Assembly (NCBI RefSeq): GCF_947495845.1
Contig: NZ_CANMAO010000001.1
Span: forward strand, 186,001 to 250,000
Direction of reading: 5' to 3'
Length of the DNA stretch: 64,000 bases
From: an uncultured Endozoicomonas sp.
Lineage (GTDB): Bacteria > Pseudomonadota > Gammaproteobacteria > Pseudomonadales > Endozoicomonadaceae
The translations under genes were made by a program, and so were the position numbers. The notes under the pieces are model-generated. The model had not been told where the DNA came from. It ran no database searches and saw nothing but the letters and a program-made list of their open reading frames with translations. Positions 56,743-64,000 of this stretch are shown piece after piece (the stretch's first letter is position 1; each line of letters begins with the position of its first letter).

Positions 56743-57791
56743 TCGGTTCTTCCTTTTTTTAAGTGGCTGTGTTTCTGTCGATATTCGCCGGGTGTTAAAT
56801 CTGTCCAGCTTTTGAACTTCCGGTGAAAGGAACGAACTTCGCTGAACCCCAGTTTTTCAGCTATTTCACCAGACGGCAGCTCTGTGGAAGCCAGCCATTC
56901 AATGGCGGTTTCCTGCCGGAGATCATCTAACAATTGCTGATAGCCAGCCCCTGCTTCCTGCAGTCTTCTTTGCAGAGTGCGTTCCGTTATGTTCAGCTTT
57001 TCTGCGACTTTTTCTCTTCTGGGAATCCCATCCTCCATCAGGGAACGAAGCAGTTCACGGGTTTGGACGACAATCGGCTTGTCTTGCTGCAGTTCGGCAA
57101 CAAAGGTGCTGGCTTGCTGCTCCAGCGTGTTTAGCAAAATGGGGTCAGGCTGCCGTAAAGGAATATCCAGCACATCTTCAGAAAATAGTAAGGCGTTTTT
57201 CCCGGCATTAAATGTCAGGTTGTCTCCGAAAATTTCTCGATAGGTCTGAATCAATCGGTCATCGGGTTGCGGGTATTCAAAAAGAACGCTCTCCGGCTTT
57301 TTATCCGGTAAATCGGTTAGCCACTGGGAAAAAATCAACCATGAACCCATGACGTTATCAATCATATGGGGTCGTACGACAGGATCATCGTACTGACAAA
57401 TCCAGCGCATAATCATCAAGCCATCTTTCTGCTGAATATCAGTAATGCCCATGTCCCCAACGATGGCTTCGTACTCAGGGGCAAGTTTGAGAATTTCCCC
57501 AACGGAATGGGCATTCATTGCCATATAACCAAGTAGGTTATAAGACCCCGGCTGAACATAACGGGCACTTTTCAAGCCAAACAGAGGATCACCGGTCTCT
57601 TTGACCAGCCAGTGAATTAACGTTTGAAATGCGCGCCCCTGCACTCGGGTAACTGAGTTATCCAAAATACCAACAGGAATACTGGCAGCCAGTAGAGCGG
57701 ATTCCGCTTGGATGTCATAGTCTTGTGCAGTACGAAGATACTGGCGAATGGCATTGGCTGAAACAGTGCCCAAGGTACTTGAACTGGTCAT
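56739..57791 (-). CDS. AraC-family transcription regulator
   Basis: 350 aa. The N-terminal ~210 residues are the arabinose-binding-like domain of the OruR/ToxR-type AraC proteins; the C-terminal ~100 carry two HTH motifs (RREKVAEKLNITERTLQRRLQ and GEIAEKLGFSEVRSFHRKFK). It is divergent from the ADPS-like/glpD-like/FGGY operon, 139 bases away, and is the likely regulator of that operon. Confidence 0.9.
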   Translation of the reverse strand: MTSSSTLGTVSANAIRQYLRTAQDYDIQAESALLAASIPVGILDNSVTRVQGRAFQTLIHWLVKETGDPLFGLKSARYVQPGSYNLLGYMAMNAHSVGEILKLAPEYEAIVGDMGITDIQQKDGLMIMRWICQYDDPVVRPHMIDNVMGSWLIFSQWLTDLPDKKPESVLFEYPQPDDRLIQTYREIFGDNLTFNAGKNALLFSEDVLDIPLRQPDPILLNTLEQQASTFVAELQQDKPIVVQTRELLRSLMEDGIPRREKVAEKLNITERTLQRRLQEAGAGYQQLLDDLRQETAIEWLASTELPSGEIAEKLGFSEVRSFHRKFKSWTDLTPGEYRQKHSHLKKGRTD

Positions 57792-57930
57792 TTGTTGTTC
57801 ATAGTCTGGCTGAATTTGCTACTTCATCTGTCCCGTTCGGTCAGTGAGTTTTTTCACTGTGTCTTTATAGTTTGCCAGAAATAGATAAAACAAGCTTGAA
57901 CAAAAAATCAGAATAAGAAGGTGAAAAAGC

Positions 57931-59550
57931 ATGGGCCGACGTTGGAATGGCTGGGGTGATGAGAGCTATGTCAAAGAAGTATCCGAACATGGTCGTCGTT
58001 TAATTCACTCAATTATAGGTAAGCCAAAACCATTACCCAGTGTTTCTCTTGAAGAGGTCGTCGCTAAGGTGCCGGCATCTCGTTTACCAGATCATGCCTT
58101 GATCTCGAAAGATCAGGAGGAGCGTGTTCGTCATGCCCGCGGACAGAGCTTCCCTGACTGGCTTGCCATGCACAATGGCGAATATGATATATTTCCGGAT
58201 GGTGTCGCCTATCCGGAAAGCAGTTCGCAGGTTCGAGAGTTATTAGATCTAGCGGTTGAGCATGATTTTGAAGTGATTCCCTACGGCGGCGGAACGTCAG
58301 TTGCAGGCCATATTACACCGCAGAAAAGTCAGCGTGCCATTCTCACCATCGATATGGGCAGAATGAACCAGCTGTTGGATTTGAACGAAGAAAGTCAGGT
58401 CGCAACGTTTGGTGCGGGTACACCGGGGCCTCTGGTTGAATCTCAACTGAGAGTTCGTGGTTATACTCTTGGCCACTATCCACAATCCTGGGAGCTTTCA
58501 ACCGTGGGTGGTTGGGTTGCCTCACGATCCTCCGGACAGCAGTCACTGGGTTTTGGCCGTATTGAGCAAATGTTTGCCGGTGGTCGTATGGAAACGCTCC
58601 ATGGAACTTTGGATATCCCAAGCATTCCAGCCTCCTCCGCAGGACCTGATATCCGGGAAATGACCATGGGTACCGAAGGTCGGCTTGGAATTTTCACCGA
58701 AGTGCAAGTGCGGGTGACGCGTCTGGCAGAAGAAGAAAAGTTCTTCGTCGTCTTTATGCCGAACTGGAATTCAGCAAAGAAGGCGGTTCGTGAGCTGGTT
58801 CAGAATAACGTGCCCATGTCCATGATGCGGGTAAGTAATGCGAAAGAATCGAAAGCGCATATCCACCTTGGCACGAAAGAATCACAGTTTAAGCTGATGG
58901 ATCGTTATCTGCGGTTCCGTGGGTTAGGCGATGATCGTTGTATGCTGACATTTGGCGTAACCGGTTCAAAGGCTCAAAATAAAACCTCCCTGAAACAGAT
59001 TCGTAAAACCTTAAAAGGGCATGGTGGCATTGGTGGCCCGATTGCTCAGGTAATGGGCAAAATCTGGGCAGAAGGGCGCTTTAAGTTTCCATACCTTCGT
59101 GAAACCACATGGCAGGAAGGCATTGCCATTGACACCCTGGAAACATCTACCGATTGGGAAAATGTCGACACCGTTCTTCAGGGCATAGAAGTCAGCCTGG
59201 AAAATGCCCTGAAGGATGACAACGAAAACGTGATGGTATTTACCCATCTCTCTCATATGTATTCACAGGGTTGTAGCATTTATACGACATACTTTTTCCG
59301 CTGTGCCGACAGTTATGAGGCAACTTTGCAACGCTGGCAGAAAATGAAGTTATCTGCATCGGAAGTGATCGCCCGTAGTCGTGCAACGATTTCCCATCAG
59401 CATGGTGTAGGTAAGGATCATGCACCTTATCTGGAAGCAGAGAAAGGCAAGCTGGGAATGCGGCTAATCCGCACAATGACGGAAGACTTTGATAGCGATG
59501 GTCGCCTGAATCCGGGGACATTGCTGGTTCAGACAACCGAGCAGGGATAA
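57931..59550 (+). CDS. Alkyldihydroxyacetonephosphate synthase-like FAD-binding oxidase
   Basis: 539 aa of the VAO/PCMH flavoprotein family. The FAD loop is IPYGGGTSVAGH at 117-128, TVGGWVASRSSGQQSLGFG follows, and the C-terminus holds SHQHGVGKDHAPYL (~488-501), equivalent to the conserved His-rich motif of ADPS. ADPS swaps the acyl group of acyl-DHAP for a fatty alcohol, starting ether-lipid synthesis in peroxisomes. Bacterial homologues are poorly studied and could act on another phosphate or hydroxy-acid. AAGGTG lies before the ATG. First gene of a three-gene operon. Confidence 0.85.
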   Translation: MGRRWNGWGDESYVKEVSEHGRRLIHSIIGKPKPLPSVSLEEVVAKVPASRLPDHALISKDQEERVRHARGQSFPDWLAMHNGEYDIFPDGVAYPESSSQVRELLDLAVEHDFEVIPYGGGTSVAGHITPQKSQRAILTIDMGRMNQLLDLNEESQVATFGAGTPGPLVESQLRVRGYTLGHYPQSWELSTVGGWVASRSSGQQSLGFGRIEQMFAGGRMETLHGTLDIPSIPASSAGPDIREMTMGTEGRLGIFTEVQVRVTRLAEEEKFFVVFMPNWNSAKKAVRELVQNNVPMSMMRVSNAKESKAHIHLGTKESQFKLMDRYLRFRGLGDDRCMLTFGVTGSKAQNKTSLKQIRKTLKGHGGIGGPIAQVMGKIWAEGRFKFPYLRETTWQEGIAIDTLETSTDWENVDTVLQGIEVSLENALKDDNENVMVFTHLSHMYSQGCSIYTTYFFRCADSYEATLQRWQKMKLSASEVIARSRATISHQHGVGKDHAPYLEAEKGKLGMRLIRTMTEDFDSDGRLNPGTLLVQTTEQG

Positions 59551-59554
59551 ACCT

Positions 59555-61150
59555 ATGTGGCAAGAGAACTGGCAGTCAGGACAACGGGAAGAACAGTTAA
59601 GTCGTCTGGAAAATGAATCAGAAGGCTGGGATGTCATCATTGCCGGCGGTGGCATTACCGGTGCTGGTATTGCCCGGGAAGCCGCCCGACAAGGACTGAA
59701 AACCCTGTTGTTAGAGCGTCAGGATTTTGCCTGGGGAACCTCTAGCCGATCCTCAAAAATGGTGCATGGTGGGTTGAGGTATATTGCCGCAGGTGATATC
59801 AAAACAACCCTTCACTCCGTACACGAGCGTGAACGTTTAATGCGAGAGGCACCGGGATTGGTGGAGAAGATGTCATTTATGATGTCGCACTACAAAAAAT
59901 CATTTCCCAGTCCATTTATCTTTAACTCGTTATTGACAATCTATGATTTTTTCGCAGGCCGGCGTTACCGTAAATACCACTCTCTGAAAGAGACCAGGTT
60001 AGTATGCCCCTATATCAACGAAGAAAATCTGCTTGGGGGAACCCAGTTTGCTGATGCCGTGACCGATGATTCCAGACTGGTGATGCGCGTGCTGCGAGAA
60101 GCTCAGAAAGACGGTGCCGCAATTTTCAACTACGTGGGTGTGAAGCAGCTTCTTAAAAAAGACGGGAATGTGTCCGGTGTGGTTATCGAAGATAGAATCA
60201 CTGGGAAATGCTGCGAATTGAAAGCTGCAGTGGTCATCAATGCAACCGGCGTTTGGGCTGACGAGCTGCGCAGTGAAATGGTTGATGAGAAAAAGATACG
60301 CCCCGCCCGTGGCAGTCATATTATTGTGCCTTTCTGGCGTTTACCGGTTTCACAATCGTTGACGACTCATCATCCAGAAGATGGGCGCCCCATTTTTATC
60401 TATCCCTGGGAGGGTAGAATCGTCATCGGCACAACGGATCTTGATGAGAAGTCTATTGAGAACGTCGAAGCGAGTATGACCCGTGCAGAAATGGAATATC
60501 TGATTAACGTCGTACAGTATCAGTTCCCATCCGCAAAACTGAAAGAGCGTGATATCCTCTCATCTTGGGCGGGTGTAAGACCATTGATCGCTTCTGGTGC
60601 ATTGAATCCTTCAAAGGAAAAACGAAATCACAGCGTTTGGGACGATAAAGGTTTGGTGTCCGTCAGTGGTGGTAAGTTAACAACGTTCCGTCTGATTGCG
60701 CTGGATGTGTTATCCGTAGCCAGTAAATATTTGCCAAGCTATGAAACCAAGCCTCACGCGAAGACGATTTTTTCGCAATATTTGCCGAAGGCATCACTGT
60801 TTTCAGAGTTACCTTCCTATTTGAAAAACAGGCTTTGTGGTTTTTATGGCAAAGATGCAGAATCTCTGGTGTCGAATGCGGAAAGCTCTGAGCTTGAACT
60901 GATTCCCGGGACGCGCTCAACCTGGGCCGAATTTCGCTGGGCAGCGGCCAATGAAGCCATTATACACCTTGATGATCTGCTGCTTCGCCGAACCCGCCTT
61001 GGTTTATTGCTGGCAAAGGGCGGTATGATCTACGAAGATAAAATACACAAAATCTGTCGTGAAACTCTAGGTTGGACAGAGCAAAAGTGGGCTGAAGAAA
61101 AAGCCCGATATCAACAAATATGGGAACGGCATTATAGTGTCCCAGCCTGA
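59555..61150 (+). CDS. glpD: FAD-dependent glycerol-3-phosphate dehydrogenase, GlpD-like
   Basis: 531 aa. The N-terminal FAD motif AGGGITGAGIAREAARQG, SSRSSKMVHGGLRYI and FIYPWEGRIVIGTTD are GlpA/GlpD features. It should oxidise glycerol-3-phosphate to DHAP at the membrane, passing electrons to quinone. It starts four bases after the ADPS-like stop with a clear AGGGA. DHAP is the backbone for alkyl-DHAP, consistent with a joint pathway. Confidence 0.88.
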   Translation: MWQENWQSGQREEQLSRLENESEGWDVIIAGGGITGAGIAREAARQGLKTLLLERQDFAWGTSSRSSKMVHGGLRYIAAGDIKTTLHSVHERERLMREAPGLVEKMSFMMSHYKKSFPSPFIFNSLLTIYDFFAGRRYRKYHSLKETRLVCPYINEENLLGGTQFADAVTDDSRLVMRVLREAQKDGAAIFNYVGVKQLLKKDGNVSGVVIEDRITGKCCELKAAVVINATGVWADELRSEMVDEKKIRPARGSHIIVPFWRLPVSQSLTTHHPEDGRPIFIYPWEGRIVIGTTDLDEKSIENVEASMTRAEMEYLINVVQYQFPSAKLKERDILSSWAGVRPLIASGALNPSKEKRNHSVWDDKGLVSVSGGKLTTFRLIALDVLSVASKYLPSYETKPHAKTIFSQYLPKASLFSELPSYLKNRLCGFYGKDAESLVSNAESSELELIPGTRSTWAEFRWAAANEAIIHLDDLLLRRTRLGLLLAKGGMIYEDKIHKICRETLGWTEQKWAEEKARYQQIWERHYSVPA

Positions 61151-61187
61151 ATAAGAATAATAAGAATCAGGAAATAGGAAGTTGGAT

Positions 61188-62747
61188 GTGAAGCAGTCAC
61201 CGTATTTTTTAGCCATTGATAATGGTACCCAAAGTGTCCGTGTTCTGGTGTTTGATAATCAGGGCAATGAAGTTGCAAAGAGCAAAATAGAGCTGGATGC
61301 CTATATCTCAGAACATCCAGGCTGGGCTGAGCAGGATCCGGAATATTATTGGCAGTCCATGGGTAAAGCCTTTGATGGGCTGTGGGCATTGGGAACTGTT
61401 CGACCAGAAGATATCCGAGGTGTATCTCTGACGACTCAGCGCTACACCATGATCAATCTTGATGAAAACAAAAAGCCGTTACGCCCGGCTATTGTCTGGA
61501 TGGATCAGCGAAAAGCTGAACCGGAGAAACCGGTCGGTGGGCTTATAGGTGTTGGTATCAAGCTGCTGGGGTTGAGCAATCTTATAAACGACTTACGTTC
61601 AAAATCGCGATGCAACTGGGTTGCTCAAAATGAGCCGGAAGTGTGGTGCCGTACGAAACACTATGTGAATCTGTCTTCATATTTAACGTATCAGCTGACT
61701 GGTGAGTTAAAAGATTCCACTGGCTCTACCATGGGGTATCTACCCTATGATTATAAGCGACAATGCTGGGCTAAAAAGTCGGATTTAAAATGGAAGTTAT
61801 TATCCTGTACCCGGGATATGATGCCAGAGCTGATAAAAACCGGAGAGTTGCTTGGTCATATTTCAGCTGAAGCGTCCAAAATAACAGGGCTCCCTGTTGG
61901 TTTACCAATGATTGCAGCAGCTTCAGATAAAGCCTGTGAAGTGCTCGGTGCTGGTGGTTCTGATCCTCATATTGGTTGTTTAAGTTACGGCACTACGGCC
62001 ACGATCAATACGACGACCTCAAAGTACATTGAAACCATTCCGTTTATTCCTCCTTACACGGCAGCCATTCCCGGTTTCTATAACACCGAGATGATGGTGT
62101 ACCGTGGTTTCTGGATGGTGAGCTGGTTTAAGACGGAGTTTGCTCATTATGAGCAGCGCAAGGCAAAAGAACTTGGGCTGGAGACTGAGCAGCTGTTTGA
62201 TGATCTGTTAAATCAGGTGCCTGCTGGTTCCATGGGACTGATGATGCAGCCTTATTGGTCGCCGGGTGTCCGACAACCAGGCCCTGAAGGAAAGGGTGCA
62301 TTGATTGGTTTTGGGGATGTGCATAAGCGTGCGCATATTTACCGGGCGATTTTAGAAGGGCTCGCTTACGAGCTTAGATTGGGCAAAGAACAAATAGAAA
62401 AACGCAGTCGTGTACCCATCACACGGTTGAGGGTTTCCGGTGGTGGTTCGCAAAGCGATGCGGCTATGCAGCTGACGGCGGATATTTTTGGTATTGCTGC
62501 TGAGCGCCCCCATACCTATGAAGCCTCAGGGCTTGGTGCGGCTATCAATTGTGCCGTAGGGCTTGGGGAGTATCCGGATTATCAGACAGCCATCCAGAAT
62601 ATGACCCGTAAAGGCGATGTGTTCGAGCCGAACTACCCGACGGTGCAGCTCTATGATCGTTTGTATAAAGAAGTGTATTTACAAATGTATAAGCGGATGA
62701 AGCCGCTGTATCAATCCATTCGGGAAATCACCGGATACCCTAAATAG
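61188..62747 (+). CDS. FGGY-family carbohydrate kinase, glycerol kinase-like
   Basis: 519 aa. The FGGY N-lobe begins YFLAIDNGTQSVRVLVFD; GVSLTTQRYTMINLD, a C-terminal lobe with LRVSGGGSQSDAAMQLTADIFG and EASGLGAAI complete the kinase. The substrate could be glycerol or a related polyol; it is more diverged than GlpK. Starts are non-ATG: GTG at 61188 has AGGAAG at the proper distance, TTG at 61182 is an alternative. It lies 37 bases after the glpD-like gene. Confidence 0.85.
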   Translation: MKQSPYFLAIDNGTQSVRVLVFDNQGNEVAKSKIELDAYISEHPGWAEQDPEYYWQSMGKAFDGLWALGTVRPEDIRGVSLTTQRYTMINLDENKKPLRPAIVWMDQRKAEPEKPVGGLIGVGIKLLGLSNLINDLRSKSRCNWVAQNEPEVWCRTKHYVNLSSYLTYQLTGELKDSTGSTMGYLPYDYKRQCWAKKSDLKWKLLSCTRDMMPELIKTGELLGHISAEASKITGLPVGLPMIAAASDKACEVLGAGGSDPHIGCLSYGTTATINTTTSKYIETIPFIPPYTAAIPGFYNTEMMVYRGFWMVSWFKTEFAHYEQRKAKELGLETEQLFDDLLNQVPAGSMGLMMQPYWSPGVRQPGPEGKGALIGFGDVHKRAHIYRAILEGLAYELRLGKEQIEKRSRVPITRLRVSGGGSQSDAAMQLTADIFGIAAERPHTYEASGLGAAINCAVGLGEYPDYQTAIQNMTRKGDVFEPNYPTVQLYDRLYKEVYLQMYKRMKPLYQSIREITGYPK

Positions 62748-62751
62748 AGAA

Positions 62752-64000
62752 TCAGGCTTTGGTGGGCAGAATGAGTTTTATTCTGGCGCCACCAAGGCTG
62801 GAGTCTTCTATGATGATGTGCCCCTGATAGCCTTCAACCAGATCTTTTACAACGGCCAGTCCGATGCCTTGGCCGGGTTTCTCACAATCAGCCCGTATGC
62901 CTCGATGGAATACCTGTTCTCTGTCCTCTTGGTCGATACCTGAACCATCATCATCAATCAAGAGCGTCAGTCGTGCTGGTTGATTGTGTTGTTTTGATTC
63001 AACATAGCCTGTTAGGGAAACCGTGTTGTTACAGAACTTAAAAGCATTGGTCAGCAGGTTGCCCAGCATTTCCAGAAGATCATCTTCATCACCATGGAAA
63101 ATACAGGATGGATCTAAGGCAGTAATAAAGTTGATCTGTTTTCCACTGTATACTTTTTCCAGCGTGGTCTTGAGTTCATTTACTACCGGTTCTACCTGAA
63201 CGGACTGGCGAAGCAGGCCATGATGCCCCGTCACGGATCGGTGCAGATGATAGCCAATAATCTGGTTCATACGTTGTACCTGACTATTAATGTTCTTACA
63301 CAGGTTCACGATTTCAGCTTCATTCGGTGCCTTGCTTTGAATTTTCAAACTGCTGCTGAAGCTTTGTAAAACCGCTAGTGGTGTTTTCAGGCTATGGGCA
63401 AGATCATCCATGGTCGTGCGATATTTTTGTCGCTGCTGCTGTTCTGAGATGATTAGGGTATTAATACTGTCCGTTAGCCGCTTTACCTCGGATGGAAATG
63501 AGCCTTCAATAGAATCACGGTGACCAGATTCAATCTCGCTGATCTGTTCTTCGACTTCCCGAAACGGCTTAAGGCTCCACCAAAGCACCATCCAGCACAC
63601 GGCAACGACCAGTAATACCGCAATAGATACCCACATTCGTAAATGATTTGTGAATATTTCCACAATAGATAGATATTTATTGGCGGGCACCAGGGTGACA
63701 AAGCAGTAACCCGAAGAGCTACTGCCCAGTAAGGTGTCTACCTCGTAGACCAGATAAGTCTTACCATCCATTTCTATTGTTGTGAGTTCGACCCTATGGT
63801 CAAGATCAAAGACAGGCTGGTAATCGATGGGCTTGCCATTGCTGGAAATAGACTGCCAAAGCAGTTTACCGTTAGCACTGAAGATATAACCTCTCAGTAA
63901 GTCACTATTGGGTTTATCAAAACGTTTAACGCCAGTACGCTCTGGCATCAATAATTGACCATCCACTTCTTTCGCCGCCGCTGCCATTAACGCATTGGCG
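62752..64000 (-). CDS. phoQ: PhoQ-like sensor histidine kinase (N-terminus outside the window)
   Basis: At least 415 residues are visible; the frame is open through the right edge. A periplasmic domain (to ~115 in the visible part), a membrane helix (~118-138), HAMP, HisKA with the phospho-His in DDLAHSLKTPLAVLQ (~198), NLLTNAFKFC and GQGIGLAVVKDLVEGYQG. The H-box closely resembles PhoQ, the Mg2+/antimicrobial-peptide sensor. The partner phoP-type gene would lie to the right. It converges on the FGGY kinase gene with four bases between stops. Confidence 0.85.
   Translation of the reverse strand, partial: ANALMAAAAKEVDGQLLMPERTGVKRFDKPNSDLLRGYIFSANGKLLWQSISSNGKPIDYQPVFDLDHRVELTTIEMDGKTYLVYEVDTLLGSSSSGYCFVTLVPANKYLSIVEIFTNHLRMWVSIAVLLVVAVCWMVLWWSLKPFREVEEQISEIESGHRDSIEGSFPSEVKRLTDSINTLIISEQQQRQKYRTTMDDLAHSLKTPLAVLQSFSSSLKIQSKAPNEAEIVNLCKNINSQVQRMNQIIGYHLHRSVTGHHGLLRQSVQVEPVVNELKTTLEKVYSGKQINFITALDPSCIFHGDEDDLLEMLGNLLTNAFKFCNNTVSLTGYVESKQHNQPARLTLLIDDDGSGIDQEDREQVFHRGIRADCEKPGQGIGLAVVKDLVEGYQGHIIIEDSSLGGARIKLILPTKA

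Overview
The window looks like chromosomal DNA of a marine, host-associated gammaproteobacterium. Endozoicomonas or another Oceanospirillales relative is my best guess. This rests on a standard gammaproteobacterial gene set (leuS, plsB, dapE, nth, rsmJ, rnd-ycgL-ycgN, htpX, alaA, queF), an acyclic-terpene (atu) operon, several AT-rich effector-like proteins, and an unusually dense load of short palindromic repeat elements. The taxon is inferred, not shown.

Layout. 1-7.0 kb: 5' part of leuS, a Fic-domain effector-like gene bracketed by two same-orientation copies of a 163-bp inverted-repeat element, ridA, two abutting repeat elements, and a cstA-like transporter. 7.2-12.1 kb: MliC-type lipoprotein, CPA2 antiporter, YdcF-type protein, hemerythrin-like protein, rsmJ, VOC protein, DUF3332-type lipoprotein. 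12.5-18.3 kb: plsB, a small conserved protein, dapE (its last codons lie in a repeat end), and a GH84 glycosidase. 18.4-26.7 kb: a 698-aa unknown protein with an internal duplication, nth, trpB without trpA, a TIGR01777 epimerase, the yadGH-type ABC exporter, queF.

26.8-31 kb is the most unusual region. Three neighbouring proteins of unknown function share an N-terminal domain with a Trp-His-Asp/Glu motif and carry Ser/Pro-rich variable tails. The middle one is split by a one-base shift in a run of eight C. Its 3' end overlaps the convergent third gene by about 250 bp, and the third gene contains an in-frame REP-type palindrome. 31-42.7 kb: cyaB-type adenylate cyclase, then nitronate monooxygenase and atuF-E-D-C-A, with a divergent TetR regulator (atuR) and a ydjA-type nitroreductase. 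42.7-53.4 kb: a heptamer-repeat hairpin, rnd-ycgL-ycgN, a Cys-His-Asp effector-like protein, htpX, alaA plus partner, a MOSC protein, msrB, a hybrid histidine kinase. 53.4-64 kb: a 160-bp inverted repeat, tRNA-Glu, a lipoprotein, avtA, a DUF924 protein, and an AraC regulator divergent from an operon of an alkyl-DHAP-synthase-like flavoprotein, a glycerol-3-phosphate dehydrogenase and an FGGY kinase. A PhoQ-like kinase runs off the right end.

How it works together. The housekeeping genes cover translation, phospholipid and lysine/tryptophan/alanine synthesis, DNA repair, RNA maturation and protein quality control. The atu block should degrade geranyl/citronellyl-CoA-type branched compounds under a TetR repressor. 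The last operon should feed glycerol or DHAP into an ether-lipid or related pathway under an AraC regulator. The AT-rich effector-like genes (Fic, GH84, Cys-His-Asp protein, duplicated-domain protein, three-paralogue cluster) are candidates for acting on a eukaryotic host. At least seven classes of short palindromic element fill most larger intergenic gaps, and some touch or enter coding sequence.
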